64,000 nucleotides of DNA from Amaranthus tricolor (Eukaryota; Streptophyta; Magnoliopsida; Caryophyllales; Amaranthaceae). Below the pieces are notes generated by a model that searched no databases, was not told the origin of the DNA, and was given only the letters and a program-made list of their open reading frames with translations. Numbering within the stretch: position 1 is the stretch's first letter; every line of letters starts with the position of its first letter. Positions 43,475 through 57,700 of the stretch are shown piece after piece. The stretch lies in NCBI RefSeq assembly GCF_026212465.1, contig NC_080057.1:9225398-9289397 (forward strand). The letters are read 5' to 3'. A program made the position numbers and the translations under genes.

Positions 43475-46400
43475 TCAAGGATCAATGATCAATGAAGAAT
43501 GAACGATGAAGAATGAACAAGGATCAATGGTCAATGACGAATGAACGATGAAGAATGAACAAGGATCAATGATCAATGAAGAATGAACGATGAAGAATGA
43601 ACAAGGATCAATGATCAATGAAGAATGAACGATGAAGAATGAAGAAGGATCAATGATCATTGAAGAATGAACGATGAAGAATGAACAAGGTTCAATGGTC
43701 AATGAAGAATGAACGATGAAGAATGAACAAGGATCAATGATCAATGAAGAATGAACGATGAAGAATGAACAAGGATCAATGATCAATGAAGAATGAACGA
43801 TGAAGAATGAACAAGGATCAATGATCAATGAAGAATGAACGATGAAGAATGAACAAGGATCAATGATCAATGAAGAATGAACGATGAAGAATGAACAAGG
43901 ATCAATGATCAATGAAGAATGAACGTTGAAGAATGAACAAGTATCAATGATCAATGAAGAATGAATGATGAAGAATGAACAAGGATCAATGATCAATTAA
44001 GAATGAACGATGAAGAATGAACAAGGATTAATGGTCAATGACGAATGAACGATGAAGAATGAACAAGGATCAATGATCAATGAAGAATGAACGATGAAGA
44101 ATGAACAAGGATCAATGATCATTGAAGAATGAACGATGAAGAATGAACAAGGTTCAATGGTCAATGAAGAACGAACGATGAAGAATGAACAAGGATCAAT
44201 GATCAATGAAGAATGAACGATGAAGAATGAACAAGGATCAATGATCAATGAAGAATGAACGATGAAGAATGAACAAGGATTAATGATCAATGAAGAATGA
44301 ACAAGGATCAATGATCAATGAAGAATGAACAAGGATCAATGATCAATGAAGAATGAACGATGAAGAATGAACAAGGATCAATGATCAATGAAGAATGAAC
44401 GATGAAGAATGAACAAGGATCAATGATCAATGAAGAATGAATGATGAAGAATGAACAACGATCAATGATCAATGAAGAATGAACGATGAAGAATGAACAA
44501 GGATCAATGATCAATGAAGAATGAACGTTGAAGAATGAACAAGGATCAATGATCAATGAAGAATGAACGATGAAGAATGAACAAGGATCAATGATCAATG
44601 AAGAATGAACAAGGATCAATGATAAATGAAGAATGAACGATGAAGAATGAACAAGGATTAATGGTCAATGACGAATGAACGATGAAGAATGAACAAGGAT
44701 CAATGATCAATGAAGAATGAACGATGAAGAATGAACAAGGATCAATGATCAATGAAGAATGAACGATGAAGAATGAACAAGGATCAATGGTCAATGACGA
44801 ATGAACGATGAAGAATGAACAAGGATCAATGATCAATGACGAATGAACGATGAAGAATGCACAAGGCTCAATGATCAATGAAGAATGAACGATGAAGAAT
44901 GAACAAGGATCAATGATCAATGAAGAATGAACGATGAAGAATGAACAAGGATCAATGATCAATGAAGAATGAACGATGAAGAATGAACAAGGATCAATGA
45001 TCAATGAAGAATGAACAAGGATCAATGATAAATGAAGAATGAACGATGAAGAATGAACAAGGATTAATGGTCAATGACCAACGAACGATGAAGAATGAAC
45101 AAGGATCAATGATCAATGAAGAATAAACGATGAAGAATGAACAAGGATCAATGATCAATGAAGAATGAACGATGAAGAATGAACAAGGATCAATGGTCAA
45201 TGACGAATGAACGATGAAGAATGAACAAGGATCAATGATCAATGAAGAATGAACGATGAAGAATGAACAAGGATCAATGATCAATGAAGAATGAACGATG
45301 AAGAATGAACAAGGATTAATGATCAATGAAGAATGAACAAGGATCAATGATCAATGAAGAATGAACAAGGATCAATGATCAATGAAGAATGAACGATGAA
45401 GAATGAACAAGGATCAATGATCAATGAAGAATGAACGATGAAGAATGAACAAGGATCAATGATCAATGAAGAATGAACGATGAAGAATGAACAAGGATCA
45501 ATGATCAATGAAGAATGAACGATGAAGAATGAACAAGGATCAATGATCAATGAAGAATGAACGATGAAGAATGAACAAGGATCAATGATCAATGAAGAAT
45601 GAACGATGAAGAATGAACAAGGATCAATGATCAATGATGAATGAACAAGGATCAATGATAAATGAAGAATGAACGATGAAGAATGAACAAGGATTAATGG
45701 TCAATGACGAATGAACGATGAAGAATGAACAAGGATCAATGATCAATGAAGAATGAACGATGAAGAATGAACAAGGATCAATGATCAATGAAGAATGAAC
45801 GATGAAGAATGAACAAGGATCAATGGTCAATGAAGAATGAACGATTAAGAATGAACAAGGATTAATGGTCAATGACGAATGAACGATGAAGAATGAACAA
45901 GGATCAATGATCAATGAAGAATGAACGATGAAGAATGAACAAGAATTAATGGTCAATGACAATTGAACGATGAAGAATGAACAAGGATCAATGATCAATG
46001 AAGAATGAACGATGAAGAATGAACAAGGATCAATGATCAATGAAGAATGAACGATGAAAAATGAACAAGGATCAATGATCAATGACGAATGAACGATGAA
46101 GAATGAACAAGGATCAATGATCAATGAACAATGAACGATGAAGAATGAACAAGGATCAATGATCAATGAAGAATGAACGATGAAGAATGATCAAGGATCA
46201 ATGATCAATGAAGAATGAACGATGAAGAATGAACAAGGATCAATGGTCAATGACGAATGAACGATGAAGAATGAACAAGGATCAATGATCAATGAAGAAT
46301 GAACGATGAAGAATGAACAAGGATTAATGGTCAATGACGAATTAACGATGAAGAATGAACAAGGATCAATGATCAATGAAGAATGAACGATGAAGAATGA

Positions 46401-46841
46401 ACAAGGATCAATGATCATTGAAGAATGAACGATGAAGAATGAACAAGGTTCAATGGTCAATGAAGAATGAACGATGAAGAATGAACAAGGATCAATGATC
46501 AATGAAGAATGAACGATGAAGAATGAACAAGGATCAATGATCAATGAAGAATGAACAAGGATCAATGATCAATGAAGAATGAACAAGGATCAATGATCAA
46601 TGAAGAATGAACGATGAAGAATGAACAAGGATCAATGATCAATGAAGAATGAACGATGAAGAATGAACAAGGATCAATGATCAATGAAGAATGAACGATG
46701 AAGAATGAACAAGGATCAATGATCAATGAAGAATGAACGATGAAGAATGAACAAGGATCAATGATCAATGAAGAATGAACGATGAAGAATGAACAAGGAT
46801 CAATGATCAATGAAGAATGAACGATGAAGAATGAACAAGGA
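43475..46841 (+). repeat. Block Q, second copy
   Basis: It matches 37931-40622 at +5544 bp, including GAACAAGTAT at 43935. Private changes include GACCAACG near 45076 and AAGAATTAATGG near 45941. The copy diverges after about 46166, where the 124-residue frame at 46191-46565 is one 42-bp unit shorter than its counterpart at 40647-41063. Confidence 0.83.
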
Positions 46842-49800
46842 TCAATGATCAATGATGAATGAACAAGGATCAATGATAAATGAAGAATGAACGATGAAGA
46901 ATGAACAAGGATTAATGGTCAATGACGAATGAACGATGAAGAATGAACAAGGATCAATGATCAATGAAGAATGAACGATGAAGAATGAACAAGGATCAAT
47001 GATCAATGAAGAATGAACGATGAAGAATGAACAAGGATCAATGATCAATGAAGAATGAACGATGAAAAATGAACAAGGATCAATGATCAATGACGAATGA
47101 ACGATGAAGAATGAACAAGGATCAATGATCAATGAACAATGAACGATGAAGAATGAACAAGGATCAATGATCAATGAAGAATGAACGATGAAGAATGATC
47201 AAGGATCAATGATCAATGAAGAATGAACGATGAAGAATGAACAAGGATCAATGGTCAATGACGAATGAACGATGAAGAATGAACAAGGATCAATGATCAA
47301 TGAAGAATGAACGATGAAGAATGAACAAGGATTAATGGTCAATGACGAATTAACGATGAAGAATGAACAAGGATCAATGATCAATGAAGAATGAACGATG
47401 AAGAATGAACAAGGATCAATGATCATTGAAGAATGAACGATGAAGAATGAACAAGGTTCAATGGTCAATGAAGAATGAACGATGAAGAATGAACAAGGAT
47501 CAATGATCAATGAAGAATGAACGATGAAGAATGAACAAGGATCAATGATCAATGAAGAATGAACAAGGATCAATGATCAATGAAGAATGAACAAGGATCA
47601 ATGATCAATGAAGAATGAACGATGAAGAATGAACAAGGATCAATGATCAATGAAGAATGAACGATGAAGAATGAACAAGGATCAATGATCAATGAAGAAT
47701 GAACGATGAAGAATGAACAAGGATCAATGATCAATGAAGAATGAACGATGAAGAATGAACAAGGATCAATGATCAATGAAGAATGAACGATGAAGAATGA
47801 ACAAGGATCAATGATCAATGAAGAATGAACGATGAAGAATGAACAAGGATCAATGATCAATGATGAATGAACAAGGATCAATGATAAATGAAGAATGAAC
47901 GATGAAGAATGAACAAGGATTAATGGTCAATGACGAATGAACGATGAAGAATGAACAAGGATCAATGATCAATGAAGAATGAACGATGAAGAATGAACAA
48001 GGATCAATGATCAATGAAGAATGAACGATGAAGAATGAACAAGGATCAATGGTCAATGAAGAATGAACGATTAAGAATGAACAAGGATTAATGGTCAATG
48101 ACGAATGAACGATGAAGAATGAACAAGGATCAATGATCAATGAAGAATGAACGATGAAGAATGAACAAGGATTAATGGTCAATGACAATTGAACGATGAA
48201 GAATGAACAAGGATCAATGATCAATGAAGAATGAACGATGAAGAATGAACAAGGATCAATGATCAATGAAGAATGAACGATGAAAAATGAACAAGGATCA
48301 ATGATCAATGACGAATGAACGATGAAGAATGAACAAGGATCAATGATCAATGAACAATGAACGATGAAGAATGAACAAGGATCAATGATCAATGAAGAAT
48401 GAACGATGAAGAATGATCAAGGATCAATGATCAATGAAGAATGAACGATGAAGAATGAACAAGGATCAATGGTCAATGACGAATGAACGATGAAGAATGA
48501 ACAAGGATCAATGATCAATGAAGAATGAACGATGAAGAATGAACAAGGATTAATGGTCAATGACGAATTAACGATGAAGAATGAACAAGGATCAATGATC
48601 AATGAAGAATGAACGATGAAGAATGAACAAGGATCAATGATCATTGAAGAATGAACGATGAAGAATGAACAAGGTTCAATGGTCAATGAAGAATGAACGA
48701 TGAAGAATGAACAAGGATCAATGATCAATGAAGAATGAACGATGAAGAATGAACAAGGATCAATGATCAATGAAGAATGAACGATGAAGAATGAACAAGG
48801 ATTAATGATCAATGAAGAATGAACAAGGATCAATGATCAATGAAGAATGAACAAGGATCAATGATCAATGAAGAATGAACGATGAAGAATGAACAAGGAT
48901 CAATGATCAATGAAGAATGAACGATGAAGAATGAACAAGGATCAATGATCAATGAAGAATGAACGATGAAGAATGAACAAGGATCAATGATCAATGATGA
49001 ATGAACAAGGATCAATGATAAATGAAGAATGAACGATGAAGAATGAACAAGGATTAATGGTCAATGACGAATGAACGATGAAGAATGAACAAGGATCAAT
49101 GATCAATGAAGAATGAACGATGAAGAATGAACAAGGATCAATGATCAATGAAGAATGAACGATGAAGAATGAACAAGGATCAATGATCAATGAAGAATGA
49201 ACGATGAAAAATGAACAAGGATCAATGATCAATGACGAATGAACGATGAAGAATGAACAAGGATCAATGATCAATGAACAATGAACGATGAAGAATGAAC
49301 AAGGATCAATGATCAATGAAGAATGAACGATGAAGAATGATCAAGGATCAATGATCAATGAAGAATGAACGATGAAGAATGAACAAGGATCAATGGTCAA
49401 TGACGAATGAACGATGAAGAATGAACAAGGATCAATGATCAATGAAGAATGAACGATGAAGAATGAACAAGGATTAATGGTCAATGACGAATTAACGATG
49501 AAGAATGAACAAGGATCAATGATCAATGAAGAATGAACGATGAAGAATGAACAAGGATCAATGATCATTGAAGAATGAACGATGAAGAATGAACAAGGTT
49601 CAATGGTCAATGAAGAATGAACGATGAAGAATGAACAAGGATCAATGATCAATGAAGAATGAACGATGAAGAATGAACAAGGATCAATGATCAATGAAGA
49701 ATGAACAAGGATCAATGATCAATGAAGAATGAACAAGGATCAATGATCAATGAAGAATGAACGATGAAGAATGAACAAGGATCAATGATCAATGAAGAAT

Positions 49801-50971
49801 GAACGATGAAGAATGAACAAGGATCAATGATCAATGAAGAATGAACGATGAAGAATGAACAAGGATCAATGATCAATGAAGAATGAACGATGAAGAATGA
49901 ACAAGGATCAATGATCAATGAAGAATGAACGATGAAGAATGAACAAGGATCAATGATCAATGAAGAATGAACGATGAAGAATGAACAAGGATCAATGATC
50001 AATGATGAATGAACAAGGATCAATGATAAATGAAGAATGAACGATGAAGAATGAACAAGGATTAATGGTCAATGACGAATGAACGATGAAGAATGAACAA
50101 GGATCAATGATCAATGAAGAATGAACGATGAAGAATGAACAAGGATCAATGATCAATGAAGAATGAACGATGAAGAATGAACAAGGATCAATGGTCAATG
50201 AAGAATGAACGATTAAGAATGAACAAGGATTAATGGTCAATGACGAATGAACGATGAAGAATGAACAAGGATCAATGATCAATGAAGAATGAACGATGAA
50301 GAATGAACAAGGATTAATGGTCAATGACAATTGAACGATGAAGAATGAACAAGGATCAATGATCAATGAAGAATGAACGATGAAGAATGAACAAGGATCA
50401 ATGATCAATGAAGAATGAACGATGAAAAATGAACAAGGATCAATGATCAATGACGAATGAACGATGAAGAATGAACAAGGATCAATGATCAATGAACAAT
50501 GAACGATGAAGAATGAACAAGGATCAATGATCAATGAAGAATGAACGATGAAGAATGATCAAGGATCAATGATCAATGAAGAATGAACGATGAAGAATGA
50601 ACAAGGATCAATGGTCAATGACGAATGAACGATGAAGAATGAACAAGGATCAATGATCAATGAAGAATGAACGATGAAGAATGAACAAGGATTAATGGTC
50701 AATGACGAATTAACGATGAAGAATGAACAAGGATCAATGATCAATGAAGAATGAACGATGAAGAATGAACAAGGATCAATGATCATTGAAGAATGAACGA
50801 TGAAGAATGAACAAGGTTCAATGGTCAATGAAGAATGAACGATGAAGAATGAACAAGGATCAATGATCAATGAAGAATGAACGATGAAGAATGAACAAGG
50901 ATCAATGATCAATGAAGAATGAACGATGAAGAATGAACAAGGATTAATGATCAATGAAGAATGAACAAGGA
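46842..50971 (+). repeat. 2142-bp HOR in two tandem copies
   Basis: Segments at 46842, 47199, 47570, 47850 and 48417 recur at 48984, 49341, 49712, 49992 and 50559, each exactly 2142 bp (51 x 42) away. Markers are CAATGATGAATG (46850 and 48992), AATGAACAATGAAC and CGAATTAACG. I saw no clear substitution between the copies in the stretches compared, which suggests very recent duplication. Confidence 0.9.
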
Positions 50972-53428
50972 TCAATGATCAATGAAGAATGAACAAGGAT
51001 CAATGATCAATGAAGAATGAACGATGAAGAATGAACAAGGATCAATGATCAATGAAGAATGAACGATGAAGAATGAACAAGGATCAATGATCAATGAAGA
51101 ATGAACGATGAAGAATGAACAAGGATCAATGATCAATGAAGAATGAACGATGAAGAATGAACAAGGATCAATGATCAATGAAGAATGAACGTTGAAGAAT
51201 GAACAAGGATCAATGATCAATGAAGAATGAACGATGAAGAATGAACAAGGATCAATGATCAATTAAGAATGAACGATGAAGAATGAACAAGGATTAATGG
51301 TCAATGACGAATGAACGATGAAGAATGAACGATGAAGAATGAACAAGGATCAATGATCATTGAAGAATGAACGATGAAGAATGAACAAGGTTCAATGGTC
51401 AATGAAGAATGAACGATGAAGAATGAACAAGGATCAATGATCAATGAAGAATGAACGATGAAGAATGAACAAGGATCAATGATCAATGAAGAATGAACGA
51501 TGAAGAATGAACAAGGATTAATGATCAATGAAGAATGAACAAGGATCAATGATCAATGAAGAATGAACAAGGATCAATGATCAATGAAGAATGAACGATG
51601 AAGAACGAACAAGGATCAATGATCAATGAAGAATGAACGATGAAGAATGAACAAGGATCAATGATCAATGAAGAATGAACGATGAAGAATGAACAACGAT
51701 CAATGATCAATGAAGAATGAACGATGAAGAATGAACAAGGATCAATGATCAATGAAGAATGAACGTTGAAGAATGAACAAGGATCAATGATCAATGAAGA
51801 ATGAACGATGAAGAATGAACAAGGATCAATGATCAATGAAGAATGAACAAGGATCAATGATAAATGAAGAATGAACGATGAAGAATGAACAAGGATTAAT
51901 GGTCAATGACGAATGAACGATGAAGAATGAACAAGGATCAATGATCAATGAAGAATGAACGATGAAGAATGAACAAGGATCAATGATCAATGAAGAATGA
52001 ACGATGAAGAATGAACAAGGATCAATGGTCAATGACGAATGAACGATGAAGAATGAACAAGGATCAATGATCAATGACGAATGAACGATGAAGAATGCAC
52101 AAGGCTCAATGATCAATGAAGAATGAACGATGAAGAATGAACAAGGATCAATGATCAATGAAGAATGAACGATGAAGAATGAACAAGGATCAATGATCAA
52201 TGAAGAATGAACGATGAAGAATGAACAAGGATCAATGATCAATGAAGAATGAACAAGGATCAATGATAAATGAAGAATGAACGATGAAGAATGAACAAGG
52301 ATTAATGGTCAATGACGAACGAACGATGAAGAATGAACAAGGATCAATGATCAATGAAGAATGAACGATGAAGAATGAACAAGGATCAATGATCAATGAA
52401 GAATGAACGATGAAGAATGAACAAGGATCAATGGTCAATGACGAATGAACGATGAAGAATGAACAAGGATCAATGATCAATGAAGAATGAACGATGAAGA
52501 ATGAACAAGGATCAATGATCAATGAAGAATGAACGATGAAGAATGAACAAGGATTAATGATCAATGAAGAATGAACAAGGATCAATGATCAATGAAGAAT
52601 GAACAAGGATCAATGATCAATGAAGAATGAACGATGAAGAATGAACAAGGATCAATGATCAATGAAGAATGAACGATGAAGAATGAACAAGGATCAATGA
52701 TCAATGAAGAATGAACGATGAAGAATGAACAAGGATCAATGATCAATGAAGAATGAACGATGAAGAATGAACAAGGATCAATGATCAATGAAGAATGAAC
52801 GATGAAGAATGAACAAGGATCAATGATCAATGAAGAATGAACGATGAAGAATGAACAAGGATCAATGATCAATGAAGAATGAACAAGGATCAATGATAAA
52901 TGAAGAATGAACGATGAAGAATGAACAAGGATTAATGGTCAATGACGAATGAACGATGAAGAATGAACAAGGATCAATGATCAATGAAGAATGAACGATG
53001 AAGAATGAACAAGGATCAATGATCAATGAAGAATGAACGATGAAGAATGAACAAGGATCAATGGTCAATGAAGAATGAACGATTAAGAATGAACAAGGAT
53101 TAATGGTCAATGACGAATGAACGATGAAGAATGAACAAGGATCAATGATCAATGAAGAATGAACGATGAAGAATGAACAAGGATTAATGGTCAATGACAA
53201 TTGAACGATGAAGAATGAACAAGGATCAATGATCAATGAAGAATGAACGATGAAGAATGAACAAGGATCAATGATCAATGAAGAATGAACGATGAAAAAT
53301 GAACAAGGATCAATGATCAATGACGAATGAACGATGAAGAATGAACAAGGATCAATGATCAATGAACAATGAACGATGAAGAATGAACAAGGATCAATGA
53401 TCAATGAAGAATGAACGATGAAGAATGA
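50972..53428 (+). repeat. Copy of 41060-43474 (offset 9912 bp)
   Basis: Segments at 41060, 41389, 41634, 41914, 42320, 42670 and 42950 recur at 50972, 51301, 51546, 51826, 52232, 52582 and 52862. The 56-bp unit is shared. The right copy has one extra 42-bp unit, carrying AATGAACAATGAAC near 53363, so the offset becomes 9954 bp beyond it. A private GAACGAACAAGG lies near 51604. Confidence 0.88.
51310..51365 (+). repeat. 56-bp expanded unit, second copy
   Basis: It has the same 14-bp expansion as 41398-41453, with both h1-h2 pairs matching the consensus. It shares the flanking GACG variant on the left and the ATTGAAG variant on the right. These two are the only 56-bp units I noticed. Confidence 0.9.
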
Positions 53429-54787
53429 TCAAGGATCAATGATCAATGAAGAATGAACGATGAAGAATGAACAAGGATCAATGGTCAATGACGAATGAAC
53501 GATGAAGAATGAACAAGGATCAATGATCAATGAAGAATGAACGATGAAGAATGAACAAGGATCAATGATCAATGAAGAATGAACGATGAAGAATGAAGAA
53601 GGATCAATGATCATTGAAGAATGAACGATGAAGAATGAACAAGGTTCAATGGTCAATGAAGAATGAACGATGAAGAATGAACAAGGATCAATGATCAATG
53701 AAGAATGAACGATGAAGAATGAACAAGGATCAATGATCAATGAAGAATGAACGATGAAGAATGAACAAGGATCAATGATCAATGAAGAATGAACGATGAA
53801 GAATGAACAAGGATCAATGATCAATGAAGAATGAACGATGAAGAATGAACAAGGATCAATGATCAATGAAGAATGAACGTTGAAGAATGAACAAGTATCA
53901 ATGATCAATGAAGAATGAATGATGAAGAATGAACAAGGATCAATGATCAATTAAGAATGAACGATGAAGAATGAACAAGGATTAATGGTCAATGACGAAT
54001 GAACGATGAAGAATGAACAAGGATCAATGATCAACGAAGAATGAACGATGAAGAATGAACAAGGATCAATGATCATTGAAGAATGAACGATGAAGAATGA
54101 ACAAGGTTCAATGGTCAATGAAGAACGAACGATGAAGAATGAACAAGGATCAATGATCAATGAAGAATGAACGATGAAGAATGAACAAGGATCAATGATC
54201 AATGAAGAATGAACGATGAAGAATGAACAAGGATTAATGATCAATGAAGAATGAACAAGGATCAATGATCAATGAAGAATGAACAAGGATCAATGATCAA
54301 TGAAGAATGAACGATGAAGAATGAACAAGGATCAATGATCAATGAAGAATGAACGATGAAGAATGAACAAGGATCAATGATCAATGAAGAATGAATGATG
54401 AAGAATGAACAACGATCAATGATCAATGAAGAATGAACGATGAAGAATGAACAAGGATCAATGATCAATGAAGAATGAACGTTGAAGAATGAACAAGGAT
54501 CAATGATCAATGAAGAATGAACGATGAAGAATGAACAAGGATCAATGATCAATGAAGAATGAACGATGAAGAATGAACAAGGATCAATGATCAATGAAGA
54601 ATGAACAAGGATCAATGATAAATGAAGAATGAACGATGAAGAATGAACAAGGATTAATGGTCAATGACGAATGAACGATGAAGAATGAACAAGGATCAAT
54701 GATCAATGAAGAATGAACGATGAAGAATGAACAAGGATCAATGATCAATGAAGAATGAACGATGAAGAATGAACAAGGATCAATGGT
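53429..54787 (+). repeat. Block Q head, third copy
   Basis: It matches 43475 onward at +9954 bp, with GAACAAGTAT at 53889 and AACAACGATC near 54410. It has a private ATCAACGAAG near 54032 and one extra 42-bp unit near 54520-54560. Near 54616 it switches to the 36-kb pattern. Confidence 0.83.
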
Positions 54788-57700
54788 CTATGAAGAATGA
54801 ACGATTAAGAATGAACAAGGATTAATGTTCAATGACGAATGTACGATGAAGAATGAACAAGGATCAATGATCAATGAAGAATGAACGAAGAAGAATGAAC
54901 AAGGATTAATGGTCAATGACAATTGAACGATGAAGAATGAACAAGGATCAATGATCAATGAAGAATGAACGATGAAGAATGAACAAGGATCAATGATCAA
55001 TGAAGAATGAACGATGAAAAATGAACAAGGATCAATGATCAATGACGAATGAACGATGAAGAATGAACAAGGATCAATGATCAATGAACAATGAACGATG
55101 AAGAATGAACAAGGATCAATGATCAATGAAGAATGAACGATGAAGAATGATCAAGGATCAATGATCAATGAAGAATGAACGATGAAGAATGAACAAGGAT
55201 CAATGGTCAATGACGAATGAACGATGAAGAATGAACAAGGATCAATGATCAATGAAGAATGAACGATGAAGAATGAACAAGGATCAATGATCAATGAAGA
55301 ATGAACGATGAAGAATGAACAAGGATCAATGATCATTGAAGAATGAACGATGAAGAATGAACAAGGTTCAATGGTCAATGAAGAATGAACGATGAAGAAT
55401 GAACAAGGATCAATGATCAATGAAGAATGAACGATGAAGAATGAACAAGGATCAATGATCAATGAAGAATGAACGATGAAGAATGAACAAGGATCAATGA
55501 TCAATGAAGAATGAACGATGAAGAATGAACAAGGATCAATGATCAATGAAGAATGAACGATGAAGAATGAACAAGGATCAATGATCATTGAAGAATGAAC
55601 GATGAAGAATGAACAAGGTTCAATGGTCAATGAAGAATGAACGATGAAGAATGAACAAGGATCAATGATCAATGAAGAATGAACGATGAAGAATGAACAA
55701 GGATCAATGATCAATGAAGAATGAACGATGAAGAATGAACAAGGATTAATGATCAATGAAGAATGAATAAGGATCAATGATCAATGAAGAATGAACGATG
55801 AAGAATGAACAAGGATCAATGATCAATGAAGAATGAACGATGAAGAATGAACAAGGATCAATGATCATTGAAGAATGAACGATGAAGAATGAACAAGGTT
55901 CAATGGTCAATGAAGAATGAACGATGAAGAATGAACAAGGATCAATGATCAATGAAGAATGAACGATGAAGAATGAACAAGGATCAATGCTCAATGAAGA
56001 ATGAACGATGAAGAATGAACAAGGATCAATGATCAATGAAGAATGAACAAGGATCAATGATAAATGAAGAATGAACGATGAAGAATGAACAAGGATTAAT
56101 GGTCAATGACGAATGAACGATGAAGAATGAACAAGGATCAATGATCAATGAAGAATGAACGATGAAGAATGAACAAGGATCAATGATCAATGAAGAATGA
56201 ACGATGAAGAATGAACAAGGATCAATGGTCTATGAAGAATGAACGATTAAGAATGAACAAGGATTAATGTTCAATGACGAATGTACGATGAAGAATGAAC
56301 AAGGATCAATGATCAATGAAGAATGAACGAAGAAGAATGAACAAGGATTAATGGTCAATGACAATTGAACGATGAAGAATGAACAAGGATCAATGATCAA
56401 TGAAGAATGAACGATGAAGAATGAACAAGGATCAATGATCAATGAAGAATGAACGATGAAAAATGAACAAGGATCAATGATCAATGACGAATGAACGATG
56501 AAGAATGAACAAGGATCAATGATCAATGAAGAATGAACGATGAAGAATGATCAAGGATCAATGATCAATGAAGAATGAACGATGAAGAATGAACAAGGAT
56601 CAATGGTCAATGACGAATGAACGATGAAGAATGAACAAGGATCAATGATCAATGAAGAATGAACGATGAAGAATGAACAAGGATCAATGATCAATGAAGA
56701 ATGAACGATGAAGAATGAAGAAGGATCAATGATCATTGAAGAATGAACGATGAAGAATGAACAAGGTTCAATGGTCAATGAAGAATGAACGATGAAGAAT
56801 GAACAAGGATCAATGATCAATGAAGAATGAACGATGAAGAATGAACAAGGATCAATGATCAATGAAGAATGAACGATGAAGAATGAACAAGGATCAATGA
56901 TCAATGAAGAATGAACGATGAAGAATGAACAAGGATCAATGATCAATGAAGAATGAACGATGAAGAATGAACAAGGATCAATGATCAATGAAGAATGAAC
57001 GTTGAAGAATGAACAAGTATCAATGATCAATGAAGAATGAATGATGAAGAATGAACAAGGATCAATGATCAATTAAGAATGAACGATGAAGAATGAACAA
57101 GGATTAATGGTCAATGACGAATGAACGATGAAGAATGAACAAGGATCAATGATCAATGAAGAATGAACGATGAAGAATGAACAAGGATCAATGATCATTG
57201 AAGAATGAACGATGAAGAATGAACAAGGTTCAATGGTCAATGAAGAACGAACGATGAAGAATGAACAAGGATCAATGATCAATGAAGAATGAACGATGAA
57301 GAATGAACAAGGATCAATGATCAATGAAGAATGAACGATGAAGAATGAACAAGGATTAATGATCAATGAAGAATGAACAAGGATCAATGATCAATGAAGA
57401 ATGAACAAGGATCAATGATCAATGAAGAATGAACGATGAAGAATGAACAAGGATCAATGATCAATGAAGAATGAACGATGAAGAATGAACAAGGATCAAT
57501 GATCAATGAAGAATGAATGATGAAGAATGAACAACGATCAATGATCAATGAAGAATGAACGATGAAGAATGAACAAGGATCAATGATCAATGAAGAATGA
57601 ACGTTGAAGAATGAACAAGGATCAATGATCAATGAAGAATGAACGATGAAGAATAAACAAGGATCAATGATCAATGAAGAATGAACAAGGATCAATGATA

